Positions 22,074 to 35,100 are shown, numbered from the stretch's first letter. The stretch is DNA of 64,000 nt from Mesocentrotus franciscanus (GCA_037976565.1 CP137683.1:13907699-13971698); one strand, 5' to 3'. Program-made: numbers and translations. The notes: generated by a model from the sequence alone, not told the origin.

Positions 22074-22943
22074 TAGACAGAAATAACCGTCTGGTATGGG
22101 TCATTCTTTAATAAAACTGACATTTGTTGACATTCCCCATACACAGACGGCACCCCGTACGCCTCGCACTATGCAGAGATAGAGCCAATTGAGCAGCACT
22201 TGCCGCACCAACTTTCTCCCACGATTTTCTTTATTTAGATCTAATTTTCTGATTTATAAATCAGATACAAAAATACTATGTATTTTTTTCTCCTATGTAC
22301 AGTTATCAAAGTTTTATTACCTATTTCTAAATGCGAAATTTACGGACTTACGTATATGAGTTATCCATTTTTATCTCAGAACCAAGGAAACGGTACGTTC
22401 ATGCATTCGAACTGGTAATCTATGACATGACCCGCCCGATATATTTCGGGTCAACCGACCAAAACAAGCCCAATGGCCAATCAGAGCACGTGTTTGATAT
22501 TGGGCTTATGAATATTCAAACATCACCGGCTCAAGCCGGGCTGACTCATACGTAGCTATTGGACGTTCGAAAAGAAAAAATGAATATTCATCAACTCAAA
22601 CCAAGATGGCTGACAACAAATCTTGTTGACTACAAGACTTTCGGATTAATCATTAATATAGGATCTAAATGAGCAAGCTATCGTAAGTCAAAGTATATAT
22701 TTCCGGGTTATTTCTATGGCTATTTAGATTCAGTGTAATATTGCAGCCAAAGTGGATATATGAAGACGTAAAGAGTGAAAACTCGTTGCATATCTCATTC
22801 ATCGCGGTCCGCCGAACCGAACCATTCGTTCCGCACACTACTGCATACGCCGTACTTCAGTCTATGTATAGAGGCGGTCAGAGGAGCCAGATGCAATCTC
22901 AGCGTAACAACCGTCGATATCAGAGACTGAAGCTTTCGGTCTA
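22074..22943 (-). mobile_element. ~0.88-kb TIR element, copy B (inverted relative to A)
   Basis: It is the reverse complement of 18566-19448 with scattered substitutions and small indels. Ends TAGACAGAAA and TTTCGGTCTA. Both flanks read CTACAGTAC, an exact 9-bp duplication different from that of copy A, so the two inserted independently. It lies in GTDC1 intron 1. Confidence 0.75.
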
Positions 22944-23631
22944 CTACAGTACATGCTAGCTGCATGGGGACGGTAGGTCTAACTTACGTACATTACGTAC
23001 GTTAAATCCGGCATTTTACTTGAAACAAGCGTAAAGAGAGACAAACTGTACCCACAGAAAATCGTATTAATCCTCACACTGCTACATGAAACAGTCATGA
23101 ATGATTTTTTTTCTGTCTTATGCAAAATTTCACTCAGATTGATTGATTGATGCCCAGTGACCAAAATTTGAGTCTGTTGATTGGTTGGATTGATCGCGTA
23201 CATGAATATTCATATGCGCGCATGATTATTCACGCTGGGATTGATCCAAGCCTAAAAGCGATTTAGTGAACCAGTCAGGTAGAATCGATTTTAAGGTTTG
23301 TGGGGTGATGGATGGATGTATGTACATTGGGCTGATTGGAGATTTATACATATGTGAATTGTAACTTTAATGAAAACTCCCCAATCAAGTTATTGATAAT
23401 AATAATGAACCTTACCATAATCGGTTACAATTATATATTCTATTATTCATCAATTAATATCCAGTGTCCTGTTTGCCATGTCTCTACTGAGCCTTGCTAA
23501 GAGCTAAACTACTGTCACTGAAAAGGGTAGTCAAAGGCCTGCTAACTTTCAAATCACTATCATCTTCACAGTTGGAAAAAAAGAAATACTGTACTATCAA
23601 CGATTTTTTAATTTCTCTTCTGTCTACCTAG

Positions 23632-23799
23632 TGTTTTGTTTGCTAGCTCTGTACTGAACCTTGCAGAGCTTGTGGCCCTGAGGCCTGATCTGGCTGGTAT
23701 CAGAAAGGTCCTGTACTTCCATGAGAACCAGCTAGTATATCCAGTCCAGAAGCAGCAGGACAGGGACTTTCAGTACGGCTATAACCAAATCCTATCATG
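23632..23799 (+). CDS. GTDC1: GTDC1/QTMAN exon 2
   Basis: 168 nt, 2-2 phase, acceptor CCTAG, donor ATG|GTAATT. It encodes LFASSVLNLAELVALRPDL, then VLYFHENQL and DFQYGYNQILS, hallmarks of the family. It joins in frame to exon 1 across a 2.5-kb intron full of transposons. Confidence 0.88.
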
Positions 23800-23814
23800 G
23801 TAATTATATCATAA

Positions 23815-23857
23815 TGATGTTGATGTTGATGATGATGATGATAATAATAATAATAAC
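23815..23857. repeat. (GAT)n/(AAT)n microsatellite
   Basis: GATGATGATGAT runs into AATAATAATAAT just after GTDC1 exon 2. Confidence 0.85.
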
Positions 23858-23888
23858 GAGAAATTTAATTCGTCATTGGGACGAATTA

Positions 23889-24811
23889 GGTGGTCTGTTA
23901 TTAATCTGATCTTGTTGACAATTGTCACAGCTACAACATAATAAAATTTGGACGAAAATCGATCAATATTGACAGAGATACAATCAATTTTCCATACATT
24001 TGGTGACGTCATAATATGCAAAATCGTTTTTTGAGTTCCAAGGCCATTATGATGATGTCACGATTTATATAATGGCCCAATGATACCTGAAATCTTATCT
24101 CCGACTCATATCTTATCCAAATATAAAACAAAATTGGAGGGTCTCTGGACTTTCTAAAGAGCTATAATGGATTTTGTATCTATAGGCATATTTTTGCCCA
24201 TATGTGCTATGTATTACAAGAGCTTGCGCGCACGGACATTTATCTTGAACGGACGCTCATTCCATTATTAATGGTCATAAAGAGATAAACATGGTGTCAA
24301 ATTGTTTGGGAAAAATTGGGGATTATCTTGATAGAAAAAAAATGGCGATTTGATGTTGCATACGACCATGACGAACGAAAACGCACGTGCATGCGCGTGT
24401 GCGCGCTCTTTTGACAAATGCTCTAAATGGCCTGAAACATATGAAAAAAAAATTTGAGACAATTTTGAGCATTTTAAAATTGTGCGCACACGCATCGACC
24501 TTGACCCTGATAAATATGAATGAGAAATGACATTCTGTTATGAAGATATGATCATGAATTGATTTTCAAAAAAATTCACAAAATGGCGCCTGGATAACGT
24601 CACGATGAAATGATGAACTTGTTAATGTTATTTCACGTCTTATGATGATGATCTACGACTGTGCCAAAATTGAAAGAAATTGGGTGGATGGATTTTGAGA
24701 AATCGTCTGCACAAAAAAGTGGGTAGAAATAAATAAAAATAAATAAATAAATAATAATAAGAAAGAAAATTCTGACGAAATCAATAGGTGGTCTGTTGAC
24801 AACAGACCACC
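23889..24811. mobile_element. Putative TIR element in GTDC1 intron 2
   Basis: It begins GGTGGTCTGTT after TA and ends AACAGACCACC before TA. The right end is itself a near-perfect palindrome of the terminus (24786-24812). 923 bp, AT-rich, no coding potential. Boundaries rest only on the short inverted ends. Confidence 0.45.
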
Positions 24812-24828
24812 TAATAATGATATTAGTA

Positions 24829-24855
24829 ATAATAATAATAATAATAATAATAATA
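24829..24855. repeat. (AAT)n microsatellite
   Basis: Eight or more AAT units precede the duplicated exon 3 start. Confidence 0.85.
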
Positions 24856-25042
24856 GTAATTGCAGAAGTGTAGTAATTACTACCTATTTTTCTTTCTTTT
24901 CTTTAAATGACAGCTAAGTTGCTGATGCTGTTGTGTTCAATTCAATAATAATAGTAATTGCAGAAGTGTAGTAATATTCACTTATTTTCTTTCTTTTCTT
25001 TAAATGGCAGCTTAGTTGCCAATGCTGTTGTGTTCAATTCAA
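24851..25042 (+). repeat. Tandem duplication of the GTDC1 intron 2/exon 3 junction
   Basis: 24851-24945 and 24949-25042 are ~90% alike and each contains TTTCTTTTCTTTAAATG, an AG acceptor and the first ~32 nt of exon 3. In the upstream copy the acceptor (24913) would lead into TG|C TAA, an in-frame stop. The downstream copy is the coding one. Confidence 0.75.
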
Positions 25043-25268
25043 GTTACAACCAAGAGAGTTTCCTAAAATCCATTGAATCCTTCTTGAAACTCATGCCAAA
25101 TCGACCAAGAAAGCTTGCAGAGAGGATTCGTCCAAAGTGCCAAGTCCTGTACTTTCCCATTGATTTCCCTCCCACTCTGCACGATACTTCAACTGAAACT
25201 GACAGGACTGCTTCTTCAGGCGAATCCTCTGAGACGACCCCTAGCCGTAATGCCCACCACAGATATCC
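25011..25268 (+). CDS. GTDC1: GTDC1/QTMAN exon 3, cut by gap
   Basis: The acceptor at 25009-25010 (ATGGCAG) restores TG|C in frame with exon 2. It encodes [34 protein letters not shown] and then a Ser/Thr-rich stretch up to the N gap. About 211 residues of a protein usually ~450 long are present; the glycosyltransferase C-terminal half is missing from the window. Confidence 0.85.
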
Positions 25269-25768
25269 NNNNNNNNNNNNNNNNNNNNNNNNNNNNNNNN
25301 NNNNNNNNNNNNNNNNNNNNNNNNNNNNNNNNNNNNNNNNNNNNNNNNNNNNNNNNNNNNNNNNNNNNNNNNNNNNNNNNNNNNNNNNNNNNNNNNNNNN
25401 NNNNNNNNNNNNNNNNNNNNNNNNNNNNNNNNNNNNNNNNNNNNNNNNNNNNNNNNNNNNNNNNNNNNNNNNNNNNNNNNNNNNNNNNNNNNNNNNNNNN
25501 NNNNNNNNNNNNNNNNNNNNNNNNNNNNNNNNNNNNNNNNNNNNNNNNNNNNNNNNNNNNNNNNNNNNNNNNNNNNNNNNNNNNNNNNNNNNNNNNNNNN
25601 NNNNNNNNNNNNNNNNNNNNNNNNNNNNNNNNNNNNNNNNNNNNNNNNNNNNNNNNNNNNNNNNNNNNNNNNNNNNNNNNNNNNNNNNNNNNNNNNNNNN
25701 NNNNNNNNNNNNNNNNNNNNNNNNNNNNNNNNNNNNNNNNNNNNNNNNNNNNNNNNNNNNNNNNNNNN
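25269..25768. other. Assembly gap, exactly 500 N
   Basis: Placeholder gap between a broken GTDC1 exon and a broken mucin-like D exon. Two unrelated genes abut it, so neither continuity nor true distance is known. Confidence 0.98.
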
Positions 25769-26196
25769 GGACAACCTGAGCGATGATAGTGAGCCGGATC
25801 CAGTAATCACCCTTCAGACATCTCGAAATGGCTGAGGGCACTCAAGCTCAAACTGTCACACTTTCCAGTGGGACCCCGTCAATCACCGTTCGATTCGAAG
25901 CAGCGATTCTGGATACAAGGTCCTGACCAGAGTGACTGCAGTCACTCTCAGTTTTGTCGATCCAACAACAGGGAATGCGCCCACGCAGATTCGTCTCGAC
26001 AGCGTTACTTTTTCAAACGGAACGACAGCTCAGGACATTGGTGAAGTTGACTCGACTGGCCCAACACCGGAATGTTTAGACTTGGAGCACTCGGTGAAGA
26101 AACCGTTGACGCTTTGGTCTTTACCGTGCAGGACGGTCTCCTCAAGACACTCTTCAGCGGACGTTGTCGTCAGATTTGATGGATGCATCAAGACAG
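25769..26196 (+). CDS. Exon D (Db type), partial at contig start, frame-broken
   Basis: It starts at the gap within GG-ACAACCTGAGCG. Relative to intact copies it has one extra base near 25820 and lost bases near 25893, 26058 and 26137-26153. So many indels at a contig edge suggest low-quality consensus. Confidence 0.7.
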
Positions 26197-29100
26197 GTGA
26201 AATGACTTCTTCATTAAAAAGTTTATGTACGTTAATAGGCCGGAATGGCAGTATAATCTTCACAATTTTACTTCAAGTCTTGTACCAGGCAAAACAAAGC
26301 CCTTGGTTCGCCGCCCTTAACATTCCAATAATGTAATTACGTAGAAAAGTGAGAAGGACGGTTTAACTTTTCTCCCGTTACTTTGTAGATGTACCAATAG
26401 GCCTACCGAGCCAAACTGAGCTTTACCATCGACTAAAATATGCAAATCTGTGTACATAAGACGCTGATTGAGGCTTTCGTCTTCTTGCATATGCGCAATT
26501 GATAATTATTGATGTGTTCTTTTTCTCCAAATGTGTATTGAAATACAGAGACCATATCTACTGTGGTGACCACGAGTCTTGCTACCACTACCACCCCAGC
26601 AACCACTACAACTCCGGCTACCACTACAACGACAGAAAAGACGACTACAGTCATGACAACAGGAAGTACCACAGCTATCGAAGAGACAACCACAGTCACC
26701 ACAACGACACCTGAGGTCACCACCACTGAAACAACTACCACAATGGCTACAACCACTCCAGGTATTAATCCTTTCCAAATCCGAATAATCACTTCATATT
26801 CACAGAGTAAAACATGTACAAAGTGATTCCACCTTTTATATTTCGTTGGAAAGGGATTTATCTTGAAGTATCTATATACAAAAAGGGGTAAGGGTTTCGC
26901 AACGTATGATGGATGTGGTGCTACAAAATGTAACCATTTTCAGAAATTTTAGATGGCGCTAATTACATCGTGCTTGATTATTCGTGCCTGAAATGACGCA
27001 AAGGCGTTTCCAATGAAATAGGAAAAGATACTCTGAACATTTTAGATAGAAAGGAATTGATATGAGAAAGTTATAGCAATAATTTTGTTCGTATTCGGGG
27101 TCACTATTTCAAGTACTTTCATGCATTTTGCAAGGCTCGATTAGAGATTTGAATTTAGAGTATGGAAATGGTATTATGAAGGGCAGGTTATCCATCTCAG
27201 TAGAAAAGCAAATCCTGGACTATCTAGAGCAATTTGTTACAAGTCTGTACTCTGTAGTATCTAGCATAATGGAGGTAGGCCGGCAGATATAAAGGCAAGA
27301 AAGCAGAACTAAAAGGGACTAAATAGCGCCTGGGTGATTATGCATGAGTAATTTTAGAAATAAATGAAGAGCTCAGTAACCCTGATGTCGATGATATGCT
27401 AACGTATATGCATTGGGAAATTTGAACGGAATATGAATAGATGAATAGACCTAGAAAGGGCTCCCAAGCACTTTAAAAGAGTGGGATTTAGAAGAAGAAG
27501 AAGGAGAAAATAGGTATAAAAACACGTTGAATGAGTAAAAGGCATGGACAAGGGCGCCAATGCAATTTAATTACGATAACAATAATTATAATAATAGCAT
27601 TAACATTAAAGGTGTTTTCTCATAAAGAACACAAGTCGGGCAGATCGTGACGGTCTTGAGGCTTCAACATCAGTATTCTGGTCATGGCCGAGTGGCCAAA
27701 TATGTAGCGCTCTAGCATATTGTGTTAACCGTTAACACCTGGCTGGAGAATGGCAAATGTGGATTATCGCCCTGCAAAGGGATTTAATGTTCGGCTTGAT
27801 TCAACCCCCTAAACCTTGGATTGAGAGATACATGAATAAATCATTATACCACCACATTCCAAGTTGTTCATGTTCCTGATTGTACACTCTTTTTCAATAT
27901 GTTCCCTCATGCTACACAGGAGAGGTTCAACATGTTACAAAGATTCAAACTTTATATTCAATTTCTTGTTGGTACTACACTAAAACGGATAACTCTCTTT
28001 CCTTTATTTTCAAGGGAAGTAAAAGAGTAGTGCCAGATTTTGATTATCTATCAACAATCCTCATTTATGTTGAAGATCATTTCAAATTTATACATCACTT
28101 AAACGAATAACCATTCCCTCCTATCTCATTCAACAGAACCAACTGAAAAGGGCGACACCGGTACGTACAAAAGTCATTTTTTAAATATATAATCTCATCT
28201 CGATTTGGATTTGGATTTGATAGGAACTCTAAGCTGGATCATCAACAGACCGGATATGGTACCTCTATATGGGCGCTTTAAACTAACGTATATCACTTTG
28301 AGACACAGATAGGCGATTTTAGTCGCACCGATCATAGAACAGTCTCTTAAATATGGAAAGGATGTGTGCGTGCAAATGGGCCATCAAAATTCTGTTCAGT
28401 ACATGTGGTTATTCTACATGACAATGCGTTTCGAAAGAAAAACCTCTGACTTCAAAGAAGACGGCCATTCAACAAAAAGCTGTTAATGCGGTTTTGTCTC
28501 CTGTAGAGTTGGGAGGGAAGACAATTTACATAGTAACAATTTCACATTATAAGCAGAATATTTCCTCCGGAAATGACCTGATACAACGGCAGAAATTAAG
28601 AAACCTCATAATACCTCGGTATTGACGTGTCTGCAAAAGGAGTCAAGTTTTCGAACATCATTTTAGGTTGGTCGCATTCATGAGGTTTGGGATATTGGAA
28701 CGATGGGACTTCGCATGGTCTAATTCCTATATAAATATGTGTTGACATAGGAATTCAACTGGCATTTCTCTTCAATCGTTTTGTCCCATTCTTGCTGCAC
28801 TCATGTCACAGAAACTACCACACAGAGGAGACGAACTACAGCTGTGACTACTCCCACCACATCAAGCAGTGAGACTACCACCATGTCTACAACTACTATT
28901 GGCCAAACAACGCCTGGTAGGATTTTTGAATTTTGTGTACACTTCCTTTTTGCCTTATGGATAACTTGTTTAGGAAATCAAAGTCAGGTGACTTTACACA
29001 TTTCCAACTTACCATTTTTTCCTTAATCCCCGTTTACAATGTGGTTTAAATGTGCGCCAATACTAAATTTCTGTCGAAGTCAGCGACAGGTATCCATTTC

Positions 29101-32100
29101 TGAACACTCCATATACCCCGTATTCAAATATAGGGATGTGTAAGTTGATCACATTCTGTCCCTGCTCTGTTCTGCTTGTTGATTCCAGTAAACCTCATAT
29201 TGCATTCTGCAAATGAGAATGCAAGATAATATAGAAACATTACAGGGCGCCACTGTGCCTTATTGCTGTGTGTCCTTTTTCTTTCTGCGACATTTGATAT
29301 CGTGCCAGGTGACTGCGTGGACAACCTGAGCGATGATAGTGAGCCGGATCCAGTGATCACCCTTCAGACACCCGAAATGACTGATGGCACTCAAGCTCAA
29401 ACTGTCACACTTTCCAGTGGGACCCCGTCCATCACCGTTCGATTCGGAAGCAGCGATTCTGGATACATGGTCCTGACCAGAGTGACTGCCGTCACTCTCA
29501 GTTTTGTCGATCCAACAACAGGAAATACGCCCACGCAGATTCGTCTCGACAGCGTCACTTTTTCAAACGGAACGACAGCTCAGGACATTGGCGAAGTTGA
29601 CTCGACTGGCCCCAACACCGGAATGTTTAGACTTGGAGCACTCGGAGAAGAACCCATTGACGCTTTGGCCTTTACCGTGCAGGACGGTCTCCCTCAAGAC
29701 ACCTCTTCAGTGGACGTTGTCGTCAGATTTGAAGGATGCATCAAGACAGGTGAATTAAACTTTTCTTCATCAAATAGTTTATGTAGGTTAATGGGCCGGA
29801 TGGGCAGTATAACCTCCGGAATCTATCTCCAAGTCTTGTATCAGCAAACCTAGAACCTGTGGTTCTTGCCATCTATAACATTTCAAAATGTAACTTAATA
29901 GAAAAATTAAAAGGATGAAGTTTGATCCTTTTCTCCAGTTACTTTCTAGATGTACCAATACCGCGCCAAAATGAGCATTACCTCAGTTGAAATATGCAAA
30001 TTTGTGTACGCAAGACGCTGATCGAAGTATTTCATCTTATGGAATATGCAAAATTGAATATTTTTTGTTTTTTCTCCCCCAAATGTGTATTGAAATACAG
30101 AGGCCATATCTACTGTGGTGACCACGAGTGTTGCTACCACTACCACCCCAGCAACCACTACAACTCCGGCTACCACTACGACGACAGAAAAGACGACTGC
30201 AGTCGTGACAACAGAAAGTACCACAGCTGTCGAAGAGACAACCACCGTCATGACCACAACACCAGAAGTCACCACCACTGAAACAACTACCACAATGACA
30301 ACAACAACTCCAGGTATTCATCCTTTTCACATCCAAACAATCCCTTCATATTCCCAGTGTTAATCATGTTCAAAGTGAAAACATTTCTTTTTTCGCTGGA
30401 AAGTTATTTCTCAGCATCTAAATCCAGAAAAAGGTACGGTTTAGCAACGTATGATGGAGCTGAGGCCACACAAAGGTAACCATTTTCAGAAATTTAGATA
30501 GCACTTATTATATCGTGCATGATTATTCGTGCTTTTCCGCTTGTTGATTACGGTTTACCTCATGTTGCATTCTGGTAAAGCAGCACCTTTACAGCGCGCT
30601 ACTGTGCCTAATTGCTGTGTGTCTCTTTTCTTTTGACTGACATTTGATATCGTGTCAGGTGACTGCGCGGACAACCTGAGTGATGATAGTGAGCCGGATC
30701 CAGTAATCACCCTTCAGACATCCGAAATGGCTGATGGCACTCAAGCTCAAACTGTCACACTTTCCAGTGGGACCCCGTCAATCACCGTTCGATTCGGAAG
30801 CAGCGATTCTGGATACAAGGTCCTGACCACAGTGACTGCAGTCACTCTCAGTTTTGTCGATCCAACAACAGGGAATGCGCCCACGCAGATTCGTCTCGAC
30901 AGCGTTACTTATTCAAACGGAACGACAGCTCAGGACATTGGTGACGTTGACTCGACTGGCCCCAACACCGGAATGTTTAGACTTGGAGCACTCGGAGAAG
31001 AACCCGTTGACGCTTTGGTCTTTACCGTGCAAGACGGTCTCCTCAAGACACCTCTTCAGCGGACGTTGTCGTCAGATTTGATGGATGCATCAAGACAGGT
31101 GAAAAGACTTTCTTCATTAAAAAGTTTATGTACGTTAATAGGCCGGAATGGCAGTATAATCTTCACAATTTTACTTCAAGTCTTGTACCAGGCAAAACAA
31201 AGCCCTTTGGTTCTCGCCGCCCTTAACATTCCAATAATGTAATTACGTAGAAAAGTGAGAAGGACGAAGTTTAATCCTTTTCTCCCGTTACTTTGTAGAT
31301 GTACCAATAGGCCTACTGAGCCAAACTGAGCTTTACCACGACTAAAATATGCAAATCTGTGTACATAAGACGCTGATTGAGGCTTTTCGTCTTCTTGCAT
31401 ATGCGCAATTGATAATTATTGATGTGTTCTTTTTTCTCCAAATGTGTATTGAAATACAGAGACCATATCTACTGTGGTGACCACGAGTCTTGCTACCACT
31501 ACCACCCCAGCAACCACTACAACTCCGGCTACCACTACAACGACAGAAAAGACGACTACAGTCATGACAACAGGAAGTACCACAGCTATCGAAGAGACAA
31601 CCACAGTCACCACAACGACACCTGAGGTCACCACCACTGAAACAACTACCACAATGGCTACAACCACTCCAGGTATTAATCCTTTCCAAATCCGAATAAT
31701 CACTTCATATTCACAGAGTAAAACATGTACAAAGTGATTCCACCTTTTATATTTCGTTGGAAAGGATTTATCTTGAAGTATCTATACACAAAAAGCGGGG
31801 TAAGGGTTTAGCAACGCATGATGGATGTGGTGCTACAAAATGTAACCATTTTCAGAAATTTTAGATGGCGCTAATTACATCGTGCTTGATTATTCGTGCC
31901 TGAAATGACGCAAAGGCGTTTCCAATGAAATAGGAAAAGATACTCTGAACATTTTAGATAGAAAGGAATTGATATGAGAAAGTTATAGCAATAATTTTGT
32001 TCGTATTCGGGGTCACTATTTCAAGTACTTTCATGCATTTTGCAAGGCTCGATTAGAGATTTGAATTTAGAGTATGGAAATGGTATTATGAAGGGCAGGT

Positions 32101-35100
32101 TATCCATCTCAGTAGAAAAAGCAAATCCCTGGACTATCTAGAGCAATTTGTTACAAGTCTGTACTCTGTAGTATCTAGCATAGTGGAGGTAGGCCGGCAG
32201 ATATAAAGGCAAGAAAGCAGAACTAAAAGGGACTAAATAGCGCCTGGGTGATTATGCATGAGTAATTTTAGAAATAAATGAAGAGCTCAGTAACCCTGAT
32301 GTCGATGATATGCTAACGTATATGCATTGGGAAATTTGAACGGAATATGAATAGATGAATAGACCTAGAAAGGGCTCCAAGCACTTTAAAAGAGTGGGAT
32401 TTAGAAGAAGAAGAAGGAGAAAAATAGGTATAAAAAACACGTTGAATGAGTAAAAGGCATGGACAAGGGCGCCAATGCAATTCTAATTACGATAACAATA
32501 ATTATAATAATAGCATTAACATTAAAGGTGTTTTCCTCATAAAGAACACAAGTCGGGCAGATCGTGACGGTCTTGAGGCTTCAACATCAGTACCCTGGTC
32601 ATGGCCGAGTGGCCAAATATGTAGCGCTCTAGCATATTGTGTTAACCGTTAACACCTGGCTGGAGAATGGCAAATGTGGATTATCGCCCTGCAAATGGAT
32701 TTTAATGTTCGGCTTGGATTCAACCCCCTAAACCTTGGATTGAGAGATACATGAATAAATCATTATACCACCACATTCCAAGTTGTTCATGTTCCTGATT
32801 GTACACTCTTTTTCAATATGTTCCTCATGCTACACAGGAGAGGTTCAACATGTTACAAAGATTCAAACTTTATATTCAATTTCTTGTTGGTACTACACTA
32901 AAACGGATAACTCTCTTTCCTTATTTTCAAGGGAAGTAAAAGAGTAGTGCCAGATTTTGATTATCTATCAACAATCCTCATTTATGTTGAAGATCATTTC
33001 AAATTTATACATCACTTAAACGAATAACCATTCCCTCCTATCTCATTCAACAGAACCAACTGAAAAGAGCGACACCGGTACGTACAAAAGTCATTTTTTA
33101 AATATATAATCTCATCTCGATTTGGATTTGGATTTGATAGGAACTCTAAGCTGGATCATCAACAGACCGGATATGGTACCTCTATATGGGCGCTTTAAAC
33201 TAACGTATATCACTTTGAGACACAGATAGGCGATTTTAGTCGCACCGATCATAAAACAGTCTCTTAAATATGGAAAGGATGTGTGCGTGCAAATGGGCCA
33301 TCAAAATTCTGTTCAGTACATGTGGTTATTCTACATGACAATGCGTTTCGAAAGAAAACCCTCTGACTTCAAAGAAGACGGCCATTCAACAAAAAGCTGT
33401 TAATGCGGTGTTGTCTCCTGTAGAGTTGGGAGGGAAGACAATTTACATAGTAACAATTTCACATTATAAGCAGAATATTTCCTCCGGAAATGACCTGATA
33501 CAACGGCATGAATTAAGAAATAACCTCATAATACCCTCGGTATTGACGTGTCTGCAAAAGGAGTCAAGTTTTCGAACATCATTTTAGGTTGGTCGCATTC
33601 ATGAGGTTTGGGATATTGGAACGATGGGACTTTGCATAGTCTAATTCCTATATAAATATGTGTTGACATAGGAATTCAACTGGCATTTCTCTTCAATCGT
33701 TTTGTCCCATTCTTGCTGCACTCATGTCACAGAAACTACCACACAGAGGAGACGAACTACAGCTGTGACTACTCCCACCACATCAAGCAGTGAGACTACC
33801 ACCATGTCTACAACTACTATTGGCCAAACAACGCCTGGTAGGATTTTTGAATTTTGTGTACACTTCCTTTTGCCTTATGGATAACTTGTTTAGGAAATCA
33901 AAGTCAGGTGACTTTACACATTTCCAACTTCTTACCATTTTTTCCTTAATCCCCGTTTACAATGTGGTTTAAATGTGCGCCAATACTAAATTTCTGTCGA
34001 AGTCAGCGACAGGTATCCATTTCTGAACACTCCATATACCCCGTATTCAAATATAGGGATGTGTAAGTTGATCACATTCTGTCCCTGCTCTGTTCTGCTT
34101 GTTGATTCCAGTAAACCTCATATTGCATTCTGCAAATGAGAATGCAAGATAATATAGAAACATTACAGGGCGCCACTGTGCCTTATTGCTGTGTGTCCTT
34201 TTTCTTTTCTGCGACATTTGATATCGTGCCAGGTGACTGCGTGGACAACCTGAGCGATGATAGTGAGCCGGATCCAGTGATCACCCTTCAGACACCCGAA
34301 ATGACTGATGGCACTCAAGCTCAAACTGTCACACTTTCCAGTGGGACCCCGTCCATCACTGTTCGATTCGGAAGCAGCGATTCTGGATACATGGTCCTGA
34401 CCAGAGTGACTGCCGTTACTCTCAGTTTTGTCGATCCAACAACAGGAAATACGCCCACGCAAATTCGTCTCGACAGCGTCACTTTTTCAAACGGAACGAC
34501 AGCTCAGGACATTGGCGAAGTTGACTCGACTGGCCCCAACACCGGAATGTTTAGACTTGGAGCACTCGGAGAAGAACCCATTGACGCTTTGGCCTTTACC
34601 GTGCAGGACGGTCTCCCTCAAGACACCTCTTCAGTGGACGTTGTCGTCAGATTTGAAGGATGCATCAAGACAGGTGAATAAAACTTTTCTTTATCAAATA
34701 GTTTATGTAGGTTAATGGGCCGGATGGGCAGTAAAACCTCCGGAATCTATCTCCAAGTCTTGTATCAAGCAAACCTAGAACCTGTGGTTCTTGCCATCTA
34801 TAACATTTCAAAATGTAACTTAATAGAAAAATTAAAAGGATGAAGTTTGATCCTTTTCTCCAGTTACTTTCTAGATGTACCAATACCGCGCCAGAATGAG
34901 CATTACCTCAGTTGAAATATGCAAATTTGTGTACGCAAGACGCTGATCGAAGTATTTCATCTTATGGAATATGCAAAATTGAATATTTTTTGTTTTTTAT
35001 CCCCCAAATGTGTATTAAAATACAGAGGCCATATCTACTGTGGTGACCACGAGTGTTGCTACCACTACTACCCCAGCAACCACTACAACTCCGGCTACCA

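Larger units (their letters stand above)
26549..31459 (+). repeat. Tandem cassette unit 1 (4911 bp)
   Basis: Exons: T' 26549-26761, P 28137-28160, Q 28812-28916, Da 29309-29749, T 30101-30313, Db 30659-31098. Introns are as similar to other units as exons are. The Db exon is 440 nt (one base short). Confidence 0.9.

Noticed and set aside
28781..29026. ORF beginning MSHSCCTHVTE repeated in every unit
   Set aside because: It is the Q exon read from intron into intron; the real exon is bounded by AG at 28811 and GT at 28917.
30037..30281. Plus-strand His/Tyr/Cys-rich ORFs (CYHYHPSNHYNSGYHY-like) overlapping T exons
   Set aside because: Alternate frame of the same Thr repeats. The Thr frame joins neighbouring exons by phase; this one does not.
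29946..30336. Minus-strand Val-rich and Cys/Ser/Gly-rich ORFs opposite each Thr-rich exon
   Set aside because: They are shadows of ACC/ACA/ACT codon repeats. They recur wherever a T exon occurs, end at exon edges and have no independent start context or motif.
32446..32652. ORF beginning MSKRHGQGRQ repeated in every unit
   Set aside because: It lies in the T'-to-P intron and is copied only because the intron is. It has no counterpart at the expected site in the left copy, and no motif.
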